The notes: generated by a model from the sequence alone, not told the origin. A stretch of 64,000 bases of DNA from Terriglobia bacterium (GCA_032252755.1 JAVUPY010000029.1:62001-126000); one strand, 5' to 3'; counted from the stretch's first letter, positions 7,097 through 16,136 are shown. Numbers and translations are program-made.

Positions 7097-8775
7097 AACC
7101 GCTGTTCTTCGGATTTGACGTGAAGGGGGAGAAGATTTTGCTTTCTCCAGAAGAGCGATGTGCCCATATGCACGTCATCGGCTCTTCCGGATCGGGCAAG
7201 TCAAAGTTTCTCGAATGGCTCATGAGGCAGGACTTGGACAAACGCCAGGGCTTCTGCCTCATCGACCCTCACGGGGATCTCTATGAAGAGGTTCTCCACT
7301 ACGCCGCACACAAGGTGCTCCGCCGCGACACTATCCTCCTCAATCTCTCGAACGCCAGTTCCATCATCGGATTCAATCCGTTCGAGCGCACGTTGGGTGT
7401 GGAGATCTCAGCGCAGGTGGACCGCCGGATCGCGGCGACGCTCCGGGCGTGGAATGTGAAGACGACCGACGAGACGCCGACACTCGAGCGGACGCTGCGC
7501 CTCGTCTACACCATCATGATCGAGCAGAATCTCGGGTTGCGAGAGGTGAACCACCTTATTACCTACCAGGCGCGCGAAGTCCGGGCTCAATTGATCGAGC
7601 GGCTGCAAAGCCCCTTGATTCAGACGGAGTGGGAGGAACTCCAGAAGCTCAGCCGCCGCGACTGGCAGGAGGAAGTCCTCTCCGCGAAGAATCGGCTCTT
7701 TCGATTGCTCACGTCGGGCACGCTGTCGCGTTTCCTGGGAATGCCCGGGCAGTCGATCGACCTCGGCGACATCATCGAGAACGACAAGGTTCTCTTGGTG
7801 AATCTCGCCGCCAGCGACTCACTGTCGAGCGAAAACGCGCGCGTGTTTGGGGCGCTGCTCGTCAACGAGTTCTTTGAGGCCGCTAAGCGCCGGAAGAAGG
7901 ATTCGCTCGGGCGCGACCCCAAGCCCTACTACCTCTATATCGACGAATTCCAAAACTTCGTCACACTGGATGTCGGCGACATGCTCGACCAAGTGCGGAA
8001 ACGCGGCCTCTTCGTCATCCTCGCGCACCAACGGTTCGGGCAGCTCGATGAAAACGTCACCGACGCCGCACTCGCCAACTGCCACATTAAAGCCGTCTTC
8101 GGCGGTCTGCCGGTCGCAAGCGCGCGCCGTATGGCCGAAGAGCTCTTCATCGGAAAGCTCGATCCGAAGCGCGTGAAGGCTGCGATTTACCAGACGAAGT
8201 TCTGGCCACAGTACGGTCGTGACACCGTCTACGGCAGCGGCTCGAGTCGCGCGGCCTCGCACGGCTCCGGATGCCACTCGGCATCGGGCTCGTCCTCGAG
8301 CTTCGGGTCGGGCGAGTTTTTCGGGCCGGAGGACTGGTTCGGAGGTTCGAGCACCTCGTCACAATCGGGCGAGTCCTGGATGACGGGTTCGATCGACATG
8401 GAGACGGACTCGTCCTCCGAATCCGAGTCGACCGCCGACATCCCGGTCTTCACGCCCGTCCCTTTTGAGGAGCTCTCCAGCATCCAGTATTACACGCCCG
8501 AGGAACAGCTGCTCGAATTCACTGCGGCGCTCAAGCAGCAGTTCCCCAGGCACTGCTTCATCAAAGTCCACCAGCGCGATACCCAGCCGATGCTCGTCCC
8601 GAAGGTTACGCGATTTTACACGCGGGCGCGGAACCGCTCGTGGTACGTGGAGAAGCTCTTTCGCACGCAGCACGCGCTTCCGGCCGCGGAGGTCGACCGC
8701 CTGATTGAGGAACGGGAGCGGAAGTTGCTCGCGGGACTAAAGAGGGACGACCTCCCTGAGGACTTCCGCGAATGA
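7093..8775 (+). CDS. VirD4/TraD-like conjugative coupling ATPase (HerA/FtsK superfamily)
   Basis: A 560-aa ATPase. Walker A is GSSGSGKS at residues 30-37 and Walker B is YYLYIDEFQN near residues 280-289. Typical coupling-protein blocks are present: FCLIDPHGDLYEEV, VLLVNLAASD and RKRGLFVILAHQRF. There is no N-terminal membrane domain, unlike classical VirD4, so it belongs with soluble TraG/TraD-like ATPases of integrative elements or needs a membrane partner. A Ser/Gly-rich insert (about residues 378-445) separates the ATPase core from a C-terminal domain. The start at 7093 was chosen over an upstream in-frame ATG (7000) because it gives the usual 4-bp overlap and has GGGGAGG upstream. Confidence 0.88.
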   Translation: MKPLFFGFDVKGEKILLSPEERCAHMHVIGSSGSGKSKFLEWLMRQDLDKRQGFCLIDPHGDLYEEVLHYAAHKVLRRDTILLNLSNASSIIGFNPFERTLGVEISAQVDRRIAATLRAWNVKTTDETPTLERTLRLVYTIMIEQNLGLREVNHLITYQAREVRAQLIERLQSPLIQTEWEELQKLSRRDWQEEVLSAKNRLFRLLTSGTLSRFLGMPGQSIDLGDIIENDKVLLVNLAASDSLSSENARVFGALLVNEFFEAAKRRKKDSLGRDPKPYYLYIDEFQNFVTLDVGDMLDQVRKRGLFVILAHQRFGQLDENVTDAALANCHIKAVFGGLPVASARRMAEELFIGKLDPKRVKAAIYQTKFWPQYGRDTVYGSGSSRAASHGSGCHSASGSSSSFGSGEFFGPEDWFGGSSTSSQSGESWMTGSIDMETDSSSESESTADIPVFTPVPFEELSSIQYYTPEEQLLEFTAALKQQFPRHCFIKVHQRDTQPMLVPKVTRFYTRARNRSWYVEKLFRTQHALPAAEVDRLIEERERKLLAGLKRDDLPEDFRE

Positions 8776-9737
8776 CCGCGCCAGCGTCAAAGCGACTCCC
8801 GCGCTACCGCCGCGCTCCGGAGGATCTCTCGTGTTCCCTCACGCTGCGCGACCTTGAGATCCTCGGCGTGACGGAGTCATTCCGGCTCGTCACCTCAGAG
8901 CACATTCAAGCCCTGACCGCCGGTAGCGGCCAGGGCGTGCTGCGACGACTGCAGAAGCTCTTCCATGCCGGTTACCTCGACCGGCTGCAACCGAGAGCCC
9001 CGTATGGCAGCGGCAGCGCGAAGATGGTTTACGCCATAACCAACAAAGGCATTCGGACACTTGAGGAAAGTGGGGAGTTGAAACGCCGTTCAAGCACCGA
9101 CTGGAACGCGCAAAACCGCACTCTCCACGACTTCTCCATTCGGCACACGCTGCTCGTGAGCGAAATTCGCGCTGCGGTCACGGCGGCAAGCCGCCACAAT
9201 CCGGGCCTTAAGCTCCTCTACTGGAAAGAGGGGCGGCAACTCTACGACTCGGTCGAAGTTGCGCTCCCTGATGGCTACGCACACATACCGGTCGCGCCGG
9301 ACGCGTTCTTTGGCCTCCAGGATGCGCAAGGGAAGATGCACTTCTTCCTGGAGGCTGATCGCGGCACGATGACGCTGAAGCGCTTCGTGCGCAAACTCAA
9401 GGCGTACGCCGCGTATCACCGGCAGAAGAGACAGCAGGACAAGTTTGGCATCCGATACTTCCGGGTGCTAACAGTGACGTCGAGCGTCGAGCGCGCCGGG
9501 AACTTGGCCAAAGCAGCCAAGGCCGAAGACGACATTCGTCAGCTCGGTCGGATGTTTTTGTTCACGTCCGACGACGGTCTCTCACTCAGTGATCCCGAAA
9601 GCATTTCCAAAAAGATCTGGAGCTCACTCGAATCTCCAGATCGGTGCTCGATCCTGGGCGAAACGGAGACTATTCCCGCAAAGGAGGGGAAACCATATGA
9701 GCTTCGAAATAATCCTTACCATCGAGGAATTCAGTGA
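8772..9737 (+). CDS. Replication-relaxation (Replic_Relax) family protein, second copy
   Basis: A 321-aa protein whose ATG overlaps the ATPase stop by 4 bp. The N-terminal winged helix is clear (LTLRDLEILGVTESFRLVTS, then VLRRLQKLFHAGYLDRL and a Gly-rich wing). The C-terminal domain carries VAPDAFFGL, FFLEADRGTMT and KLKAYAAY, a nuclease-like D...E-x-D pattern also seen in the 540-1301 protein. The family is found on plasmids and integrative elements, often beside coupling ATPases. It may act as DNA-processing or replication factor for the island. The two island members are diverged, so they are not a recent duplication. Confidence 0.8.
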   Translation: MTAPASKRLPRYRRAPEDLSCSLTLRDLEILGVTESFRLVTSEHIQALTAGSGQGVLRRLQKLFHAGYLDRLQPRAPYGSGSAKMVYAITNKGIRTLEESGELKRRSSTDWNAQNRTLHDFSIRHTLLVSEIRAAVTAASRHNPGLKLLYWKEGRQLYDSVEVALPDGYAHIPVAPDAFFGLQDAQGKMHFFLEADRGTMTLKRFVRKLKAYAAYHRQKRQQDKFGIRYFRVLTVTSSVERAGNLAKAAKAEDDIRQLGRMFLFTSDDGLSLSDPESISKKIWSSLESPDRCSILGETETIPAKEGKPYELRNNPYHRGIQ

Positions 9738-9982
9738 GTCGCAGCAGTGACTCGGTTTCAACTGCGGAGAACTCGGGCCTCATGCCAGAGTTGCTCACCG
9801 CAAAAGAGCTCGAGGCGCTCTTGAAGATTGATGTGAAGACGATCTACTCCTACGTGCAGCGCGGACTCATCCCGTACGTGCGTATCCAGTCGAACGTGCG
9901 CTTCGTGAAGCATCAGATCTTCGATTGGATTGAAGAACGGAATTACCGCCCGCGTCCTCTGAACGGCCGCAAGGCGAACTGA
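9734..9982 (+). CDS. Excisionase/MerR-like helix-turn-helix protein
   Basis: An 82-aa protein with a GTG start overlapping the previous stop by 4 bp. Residues about 18-72 form the HTH_17/excisionase type winged helix: LLTAKELEALLKIDVKTIYS, YVQRGLIPYVR, VRFVKHQIFDWIEE. Proteins of this kind act as excisionases (Xis) or small regulators. As last gene of the operon and the only such protein here, it is the best candidate for directing the integrase at 20076. A strong terminator follows. Confidence 0.8.
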   Translation: MSRSSDSVSTAENSGLMPELLTAKELEALLKIDVKTIYSYVQRGLIPYVRIQSNVRFVKHQIFDWIEERNYRPRPLNGRKAN

Positions 9983-10020
9983 GCGGTGCGAATGATGCGC
10001 CGTTTCCACCGCAGTTGTAG

Positions 10021-10051
10021 CCAGGCGTCGCGCGACGCCTGGTATTTTTTT
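10021..10051 (+). terminator. Intrinsic terminator of the transfer-like operon
   Basis: A 22-bp GC-rich palindrome at 10021-10042 is followed by a run of Ts (10044-10051), closing the operon 5233-9982. Confidence 0.88.
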
Positions 10052-10092
10052 GCGCACGCACACGCAATCTTGCGGGGGCAATCTACATAAAA

Positions 10093-10183
10093 ATGGAGGC
10101 GACCGGAGAATTCTGTCGCATTTGGAAAACGATCGCGGGACAATTCCCGCGACTTATCTAAGGCCATCTACAGATCGCCTCTC
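10093..10183. other. Small structured intergenic element
   Basis: Closing arms GAGGCGA (10096-10102) and TCGCCTC (10174-10180) surround an 8-bp perfect hairpin TCGCGGGA/TCCCGCGA (10133-10140/10145-10152, loop CAAT). A 22-codon frame runs through it (ATG 10094) but is not convincing. The strand and role are unknown; it could be a small RNA. Confidence 0.4.
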
Positions 10184-10252
10184 CGAAGCGCACAACCCTC
10201 TGTTCGGATGTACACCCCCTGAGGCGAAAGGCCCCCAAAGTCTCTAGAACGA

Positions 10253-10666
10253 TTAACGGAGCGAATCATTCTGTGGCTTTGAGAATTTCTTAGGGATGCT
10301 TTTAGTCAAGAGTGACTCGAGGGCCCACACAAGAATCCCGGAGATCGCATATGTAATGGCAAGTACTAACACTGACGACGAAATGAGCAGCTGGGCCCTA
10401 TAGGACGGTGACCGAAGAGCCAGATCGCCGTTCAGCAGGAGTAAGGGGGCAAACACGATCACTCTCAGTCGAGCAGTCGCGTTTAGCACGTGACTGCTGC
10501 AAATGCTGTTATCCGGAAGCGCGGGAGTCACAAAGAAATTGATGTTGTCGGTGAGCGCGGCGTCGATTGGAACATAACGAGAAAGGCACGCGTTCGAGCT
10601 AGTAATTAGGACCGCGAGGAGTGCAAACACGACTAGATGGGTGGGTTTGGGCTTTAGTGACGGCAT
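10253..10666 (-). CDS. Small membrane protein, unknown function
   Basis: A 137-aa protein with an N-terminal hydrophobic segment (THLVVFALLAVLITSSNACL, possibly signal or lipobox-like with Cys 27) and two further hydrophobic stretches (RVIVFAPLLLLN and LLISSSVLVLAITYAISGILV). The C-terminus is basic. It is divergent from the subtilase gene, with only 68 bp between the two starts, so they may share a control region. No family is recognised. A purine-rich GAGAGATAAG precedes the ATG. Confidence 0.55.
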   Translation of the reverse strand: MPSLKPKPTHLVVFALLAVLITSSNACLSRYVPIDAALTDNINFFVTPALPDNSICSSHVLNATARLRVIVFAPLLLLNGDLALRSPSYRAQLLISSSVLVLAITYAISGILVWALESLLTKSIPKKFSKPQNDSLR

Positions 10667-10734
10667 AGTACTTATCTCTCATTTTGCAACGCGAGCCATT
10701 CCTGTCAAGGAATTCGCGAAAAGAGGAACAGAGT

Positions 10735-13700
10735 ATGCGACATATAGCGACGCTAATTTGCTTGGTAGCCCTTTGCTTTCTAGCCCTACTCCCAGTTGCA
10801 GTGGCCCAGAATGCGGCAACATGGAGTCCTTCCCAGATTTCTGCGACTGTTCCTTCGGGCACGGTGCAGGTCACGGAGGCAACACTTAGTGTAAGCAGTG
10901 CGGTTACGAATGTGCACATAAGCGTCGTCCCTGAACTCGCCCCCTTTGTGACCGTTTCCCCAAGTTCCTTTTCTGGAATAGGCGCGGGAGAATCACGGAC
11001 TATTGCCGTTTTCATCGCGATTCCAAAAGTAACAAAGGCAAATCCAAAAGGAACAATTCATCTCTCGGCTCGTGATCGCACCGGCAGGACTTTCGGCCGC
11101 CCGTTGCCGGTCTCCATTCGCGTTACGCAGCCGTCACTGTGGACGATTCCCGATGTCCTAACCGTACCAAGCCCCGATCGAGTGGTCACGGAGCCCGACC
11201 TAAGAGGTATTCAATTCGTCAGCGATGAAGTCAATATCTATTTCAAAGAGGGTACGACAAAAGACATTGTGACCGGAGTTGTAGCGTCAATTGGGGGCGT
11301 GTTTCTCGGGGGCATCCCGGAGTTAGGGATGTATCAAGTGCGAGTGCAGACGAATTCGTTCGACGGGATCTCAAGTCTCATAGGCCTACTGCAGTTGCAA
11401 TCGTCCGTTGATTTTGGCACCCATACTGTTCTCTCAGATTCTTTCGTCATTCCGAATGATCCGGGGACTTCGATGTCCTATGTGCCTGGAATGCTCAATC
11501 TGCAGAAGGCTTGGGACATCGTCTCAAATGCTCGGGACGAGGTCGGTAGCACCGAGTTCGATGTTGCCGTTGTAGACTCGGTTTTCGATAAAGATAACCC
11601 CGATCTTCAGCCGAACATCGCCAATCTGGTCAGAAATCTTGGCCCATTGACCGTCAATCACGGAACTCGTGTCGCAAGTATCATTGGTGCGGCAGGCAAT
11701 AATGGACTTGGCATAGCAGGCGTAATGTGGAAAGGGCGTTTACGCCTGTTCAGCGCTGCGGACCCGTTCAACCCGCTAAAATGGTCTTCGTTCAACAAAG
11801 CGATTACAGATGCTGTAACGCTTCGGCCTCGAATCCTAAATTTCAGCGGCGGTTTGGAGTGCAAGGAAGAGCCGTGTACGTCGAAGGAAGAAAGCGCTCT
11901 AAAGGACATGGATTTGCAATTTGCAAGACTCATTGGTTCGGCCCACAAGTTGAGCCCGCCAGCTGATATTCTCTGGGTAATTTCTGCTGGAAACGCTGGA
12001 ATTCACGTTTCCAATTCCTCTCCGGCCCGCCTCTCTGGCCTTTTGCCAAATGTAATGAGTGTCTCCGCCGTGGATTCCAACGGCCATTTAGCAATTCCCT
12101 TCACATGCAATGGGCATCAGCAAGGGGGCTCGGATTATGGTCCCGAGGTAAGCGTTGCAGCCCCGGGCGTGAACGTGACCAGCGACGTGATCGGCGACGG
12201 CGCAAACGATGGCACTACTAATAACGGATGCGACGCAACTGGAACCTCCTTCGCCGCTCCACACGTAACCGGGGTTGCGGGCCTCCTCATGTCGCTAAAG
12301 CCAGACCTTACGGCTGACGATCTGAAAAGGATCATAGAACGCAGCGCAAACCAGACTGGCGAGGATCCTGATAGCAACAAGGTTAAATTGCTTGACGCGT
12401 GCCGCGCAGTTAAATCAGCAGCAATTGTCGATGATCCTCCTGCACCTCAGCTTCTCGCTCCTCTCAACTTGACTGCAATTGCTCCAAAAAATGGGGTCAT
12501 ACCATGCCAGGGCCTAGGGTACGACGTCGAGTTCAGTTGGTCTGATGTATCTGCAGATTCGTGCAATTCCATCGACCATTATGAATTTCGCCTCTACCCG
12601 CCGACTACAGACACTCAGTCGATCGATACGAACGTGAATGATACGACTTTCTCTTACCGTATTTGTGCCCCCGCCCCGACCGGGCAATGGACATGGAGTG
12701 TTACGGCCAGAGACAAGTACGATAACCGAAGTGACGATGTTGTTCGAATCTTCAGCTTCGAACCCACTGTTATTATCCCGCCTCCTGATGTTTCGATCAC
12801 CAAGACAGCAAGTCCGAATCCACTGGCGAGTGGCGGGATTATCACCTACACGATCACGGTGCAGAACGCGGCAGGCACGACGGATGCGCAGAACGTGACG
12901 GTAACCGATCCTCTCGACAGTCGCCTCACCTATCAATCGTGCTCGACCTCAACCGGCGGAGCCTGTTCGCCAAAAGACGGGGTTCCCACTGCGTTATTCC
13001 CAATCCTAGTGGGCGGGATACCTGCAACGTTCACGATTGCAGCTACCGCACCGACCGTAACAACATCAACGCAAATTTCCAACACGGCAACCGCAACTGC
13101 GGACAATGAGCCCAGCGGAAATACCGCCAACAATCAGGCTTCCTCGATCGTTACAATCAATACATCCTCTGCACTGCCCATTGGGGGGCCGTTTGCGGGG
13201 CACGTCACCGCGCTCGAAAGTGATCCAAGCAATCCGGCAACATTGTACGCATTCGATGGTGCCGAGAATACCAATGCGGCGAGTACGCTATTCAAGAGCA
13301 CTGACGGAGGGCAGAGTTGGAAACAGCTTTTGAATTTTGGTAAAGACAACACCTGGCCATTCAGGTTCCCTGGCGGTCTGAAACTAGATCCGAAAAACCC
13401 AGGGACAGTTTACGCAGGGTACCAGAAGAGCATTGATGCCGGTCTGACCTGGACCGACAACAAATGCGTAATACTCGGAATTGATCCTGTTAACACTGCG
13501 ACGATCTACGGAACAGCTTGCGGACCATATCGGTGGCAAAACGATAGCGCAAATCATCTGTTCAAGAGCACCGACGGCGGCCAAAACTGGAACCTGATCT
13601 ACTCTTCTCCTGCAGCAGTTATGATATTCGTTGTAGTGGATCCAATGGATCCGAGCACCATCTATGCTCTCCCATGGACAGCGAGTGTTCTGAAAAGCAC

Positions 13701-15036
13701 TGATGCTGGACAGACTTGGGTGACACTGAGTCTGCCGACGTACGTGCCCACCTCACTCGCAATTGATCCAAAGACCCCTTCCACGTTGTATGCGGGACAC
13801 CTTAAGAGCGCCGATGGAGGTCAGACTTGGACTACCTTGTCCTGCTATTTGTTGGGGATGGTAATTGATCCCGTTAACACATCCACACTCTACGGAGCTG
13901 GATACGGCGGCGTCTGGAAGAGTACGGACGGCGGCCAAAGCTGCGCGTTGGCAGTTTCTGGACTGACTAGCACGTATGTTACAGCTCTTACCATTGATTC
14001 AGTTAATCCGAACACACTTTATGCAGGAACGAATGGAAGCGGAATATTCAAGACTGCGGATGGTGGCCAACACTGGAATACGAGCAGTTCGGGATTCACT
14101 AATACGAACGTCTTTTCCTTAGCGATAAACCCTGTGAACCCCAGCATACTTTATGCGGGTCTTTCACATGGAGCTATGTTTAGAACAGCCGATGGGGGGC
14201 AATCCTGGGGTGCGCTTGACTATTTCCCATGGTCCGCGGACGCGCCGTTGTCCTTTGTGGTCATCGATCCTGTGACTCCCACCACCCTATATTCCAAATT
14301 CGCAGAGCCTACCGCAAGCACAGATAGTGGACGTACTTGGCAGTCTCTGCCGTTAAATGTCGGAGGCAACGATCTCATTGGCTTTAGTATTGATCCAAGT
14401 AATCACTCGACGTTATATGCTGCTGTGCTTGACACTCATACTTTCCATCTCCTAGACATTTTTAAGAGCACCGACGCGGGATTCCACTGGACGTCAACGA
14501 ATGCTTCGGTCCTCAAATCCTCGACGACGTTCAGGACAAAGATCTTTATCGATCCGAAGAACTCTTTAAACATGTATGCACTGCTAGATTCTGGTTTATT
14601 TAAAACGGCGGATGGGGGGCAGAACTGGATACCAACAAACAACGGAATGAGCGGCATAATGTGGAGTTTTGCGATCGATCCGCTCGATTCTGCAACGCTC
14701 TACGGTGGAAACGATAGCTCCGGTTTCTTCAAGAGCACTGATACAGGGAGCAATTGGGTTGCAATTGGCCACTTACCCAATGACATCAGGCAGTTGGTCG
14801 TGGACCCGATGCAAACATCAGTAATCTACGGCGTCGGGAGTAGCGTGATAACAAAGACCACCGATGGTGGCCAAACCTGGAATGACTTGACAGGGGGGCT
14901 TCGCGACTTTGGGGGCATCACCGCGTTTGTGTTGGACCCAATTAACTCTTCTACGCTTTATACCGCGACGATCTACGGCGGAGTTTTCAAGAGCACCGAC
15001 GGTGGCCAGACATGGCAACCCACCGGAGCCAATTAA
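10735..15036 (+). CDS. Secreted subtilisin-like serine protease with DUF11 and Asp-box repeats
   Basis: A 1433-aa secreted protein. It starts at the ATG after AAGAGGA, with signal peptide MRHIATLICLVALCFLALLP. The S8 catalytic triad is complete: Asp in VAVVDSVFD (about 281), His in VNHGTRVASI (about 309), Ser in GTSFAAPHVTGVAGLLMS (about 505). A fibronectin-like segment and one DUF11-type domain (VSITKTASPNPLASGG) follow. From about residue 815 to the end there are roughly 14 Asp-box (BNR) motifs of the form S/T-x-D-G-G-Q-x-W, alternating with IDP-x-NP-x-x-LYAG strands, indicating one or two beta-propellers of the sortilin/sialidase-like kind. It lies inside the mobile island as apparent cargo; the substrate is unknown. 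Confidence 0.9.
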   Translation: MRHIATLICLVALCFLALLPVAVAQNAATWSPSQISATVPSGTVQVTEATLSVSSAVTNVHISVVPELAPFVTVSPSSFSGIGAGESRTIAVFIAIPKVTKANPKGTIHLSARDRTGRTFGRPLPVSIRVTQPSLWTIPDVLTVPSPDRVVTEPDLRGIQFVSDEVNIYFKEGTTKDIVTGVVASIGGVFLGGIPELGMYQVRVQTNSFDGISSLIGLLQLQSSVDFGTHTVLSDSFVIPNDPGTSMSYVPGMLNLQKAWDIVSNARDEVGSTEFDVAVVDSVFDKDNPDLQPNIANLVRNLGPLTVNHGTRVASIIGAAGNNGLGIAGVMWKGRLRLFSAADPFNPLKWSSFNKAITDAVTLRPRILNFSGGLECKEEPCTSKEESALKDMDLQFARLIGSAHKLSPPADILWVISAGNAGIHVSNSSPARLSGLLPNVMSVSAVDSNGHLAIPFTCNGHQQGGSDYGPEVSVAAPGVNVTSDVIGDGANDGTTNNGCDATGTSFAAPHVTGVAGLLMSLKPDLTADDLKRIIERSANQTGEDPDSNKVKLLDACRAVKSAAIVDDPPAPQLLAPLNLTAIAPKNGVIPCQGLGYDVEFSWSDVSADSCNSIDHYEFRLYPPTTDTQSIDTNVNDTTFSYRICAPAPTGQWTWSVTARDKYDNRSDDVVRIFSFEPTVIIPPPDVSITKTASPNPLASGGIITYTITVQNAAGTTDAQNVTVTDPLDSRLTYQSCSTSTGGACSPKDGVPTALFPILVGGIPATFTIAATAPTVTTSTQISNTATATADNEPSGNTANNQASSIVTINTSSALPIGGPFAGHVTALESDPSNPATLYAFDGAENTNAASTLFKSTDGGQSWKQLLNFGKDNTWPFRFPGGLKLDPKNPGTVYAGYQKSIDAGLTWTDNKCVILGIDPVNTATIYGTACGPYRWQNDSANHLFKSTDGGQNWNLIYSSPAAVMIFVVVDPMDPSTIYALPWTASVLKSTDAGQTWVTLSLPTYVPTSLAIDPKTPSTLYAGHLKSADGGQTWTTLSCYLLGMVIDPVNTSTLYGAGYGGVWKSTDGGQSCALAVSGLTSTYVTALTIDSVNPNTLYAGTNGSGIFKTADGGQHWNTSSSGFTNTNVFSLAINPVNPSILYAGLSHGAMFRTADGGQSWGALDYFPWSADAPLSFVVIDPVTPTTLYSKFAEPTASTDSGRTWQSLPLNVGGNDLIGFSIDPSNHSTLYAAVLDTHTFHLLDIFKSTDAGFHWTSTNASVLKSSTTFRTKIFIDPKNSLNMYALLDSGLFKTADGGQNWIPTNNGMSGIMWSFAIDPLDSATLYGGNDSSGFFKSTDTGSNWVAIGHLPNDIRQLVVDPMQTSVIYGVGSSVITKTTDGGQTWNDLTGGLRDFGGITAFVLDPINSSTLYTATIYGGVFKSTDGGQTWQPTGAN

Positions 15037-15057
15037 CTACTTCGTGAAATCAGTTTT

Positions 15058-15092
15058 GCCCGCCGAATCTCGGAATTCGGCGGGCATTTGCT
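15058..15092 (+). terminator. Intrinsic terminator after the subtilase gene
   Basis: An 11-bp perfect stem (15058-15068/15075-15085) with a 6-nt loop is followed by ATTTGCTTT. The stem shares its sequence with a second hairpin at 15295. Confidence 0.75.
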
Positions 15093-15177
15093 TTGCAAAT
15101 TGAACAACGCCAAAGCGTGCTCTCGCGGGCCTTTCAGCTCCAAACCAACACAAAATCCGCGTCCTGTTCCTCACGAC

Positions 15178-15204
15178 GAATTCGAGGCCTCAAGCCTCGA
15201 ATTC
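15178..15204. repeat. 11-bp perfect inverted repeat between two terminators
   Basis: GAATTCGAGGC (15178-15188) and GCCTCGAATTC (15194-15204) form a hairpin with a 5-nt loop. It lies in a gene-free stretch (15037-15449) between two look-alike terminator hairpins. No convincing gene is seen in that stretch. Confidence 0.6.
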
Positions 15205-15294
15205 TGCTGCAGGTCAAAATCCATAATCTCATCTCCTCGCCTTCTCCGCAGTGTAGCGAGCACCCCAACTCTTCAAGGTCTCGATACCTAATGA

Positions 15295-15325
15295 GCCCGC
15301 CGAATTCGGCAGGCCTTTCTTTTTG
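15295..15325 (+). terminator. Second terminator-like hairpin, related to 15058
   Basis: The palindromic core GCCGAATTCGGC (15299-15310) with flanking GCC/GGC arms is followed by a T-rich tail (CCTTTCTTTTT). It repeats the GCCCGCCGAAT sequence of the 15058 terminator and insulates the next gene. Confidence 0.7.
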
Positions 15326-15449
15326 TATCTGTCTGCGACGTTCCACCTTGATGAGATCGGGGAACCCCTCTCGCTGTGGCCGGAGCGTGGCTGGCAGCCA
15401 GCGGGCACCCACACCTAATCACTCTCCGCTGGAGAAAGCATTAATTCAT

Positions 15450-15899
15450 ATGTCTAACGTTCCGCAGTCGAACTACGAGGATATCCCCGCGGACGAGATG
15501 AAAGAACTCATGGACGAGATGACCGCCTCGGAAACCAAAGCGGAGGATTGGGGCTGGGGTGAGCCGATCAGCGTCTACAGAGATACTGAGGCCGTCGATG
15601 ACGGGACTCTCGTCGATCTCAGCCAGTTCCCTCTCGTGTCCTTCCGCGGCCTTCCGATCAACCGGATGACAGATCACCTCTTCGCGGATCTCAAGCCGTT
15701 TGTGGAGGCCGAAATGCCTGCCTTCGATGGGAGTTTCGGACGCACCATCGCCTCGATCCTTCGCACGAAGTGCAAATTCGCCCAGGGCGATCCTGGCAAT
15801 ACCGGAGAAGTTGGCGACATCTACCGCATCCCGCCGAATCTCCGGCTCGTCATGAACGAGGGAGGCGGATGGACCGCCATGCACCCGGAGGACTACTGA
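15450..15899 (+). CDS. DUF6573-like plasmid/phage protein
   Basis: A 149-aa acidic protein. The frame is open from 15093, but the ATG at 15450 follows GGAGAAAG and begins the conserved part. Motifs EPISVYRDTEAVDDGTLVDL, FRGLPINRMTDHLF and the C-terminal GGGWTAMHPEDY match my memory of DUF6573-type proteins of plasmids and phages, whose function is unknown. It starts the run of small phage/plasmid-like genes up to 18.7 kb. Confidence 0.72.
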   Translation: MSNVPQSNYEDIPADEMKELMDEMTASETKAEDWGWGEPISVYRDTEAVDDGTLVDLSQFPLVSFRGLPINRMTDHLFADLKPFVEAEMPAFDGSFGRTIASILRTKCKFAQGDPGNTGEVGDIYRIPPNLRLVMNEGGGWTAMHPEDY

Positions 15900-15956
15900 G
15901 TTCTCCGCACACGAGTGCGGGACGAAAATCACGCCTTCTTCTTTTTTGCTCGGAAG

Positions 15957-16136
15957 CTATCGCGGTGTGATCTCCACGCAATCAAGAACCACATGCCGAC
16001 CGGATTCAGGCGCATTCACTCGCCGGTGTAGTGACGCGCGAAGCGCCTCTTCTTGCCGGGCGAAGTGCTGAAATCTAAGAAACGTCAAGGTTGAAAATAA
16101 CAGCATCGCTGCGCCCACCCTCACGTATTTGCCCAT
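15957..16136 (-). CDS. Small membrane protein (59 aa)
   Basis: A 59-codon frame with ATG at 16136 preceded by a strong Shine-Dalgarno (GAGGAAGGA, about 7 nt upstream). The product begins MGKYVRVGAAMLLFSTLTFL, a single membrane segment, and continues with a basic, amphipathic tail ending in VEITPR. It lies in the otherwise empty gap between the DUF6573-like and DUF932-like genes and is transcribed against them. Function unknown; possibly a toxin-like or regulatory small membrane protein, which is speculation. Confidence 0.55.
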   Translation of the reverse strand: MGKYVRVGAAMLLFSTLTFLRFQHFARQEEALRASLHRRVNAPESGRHVVLDCVEITPR

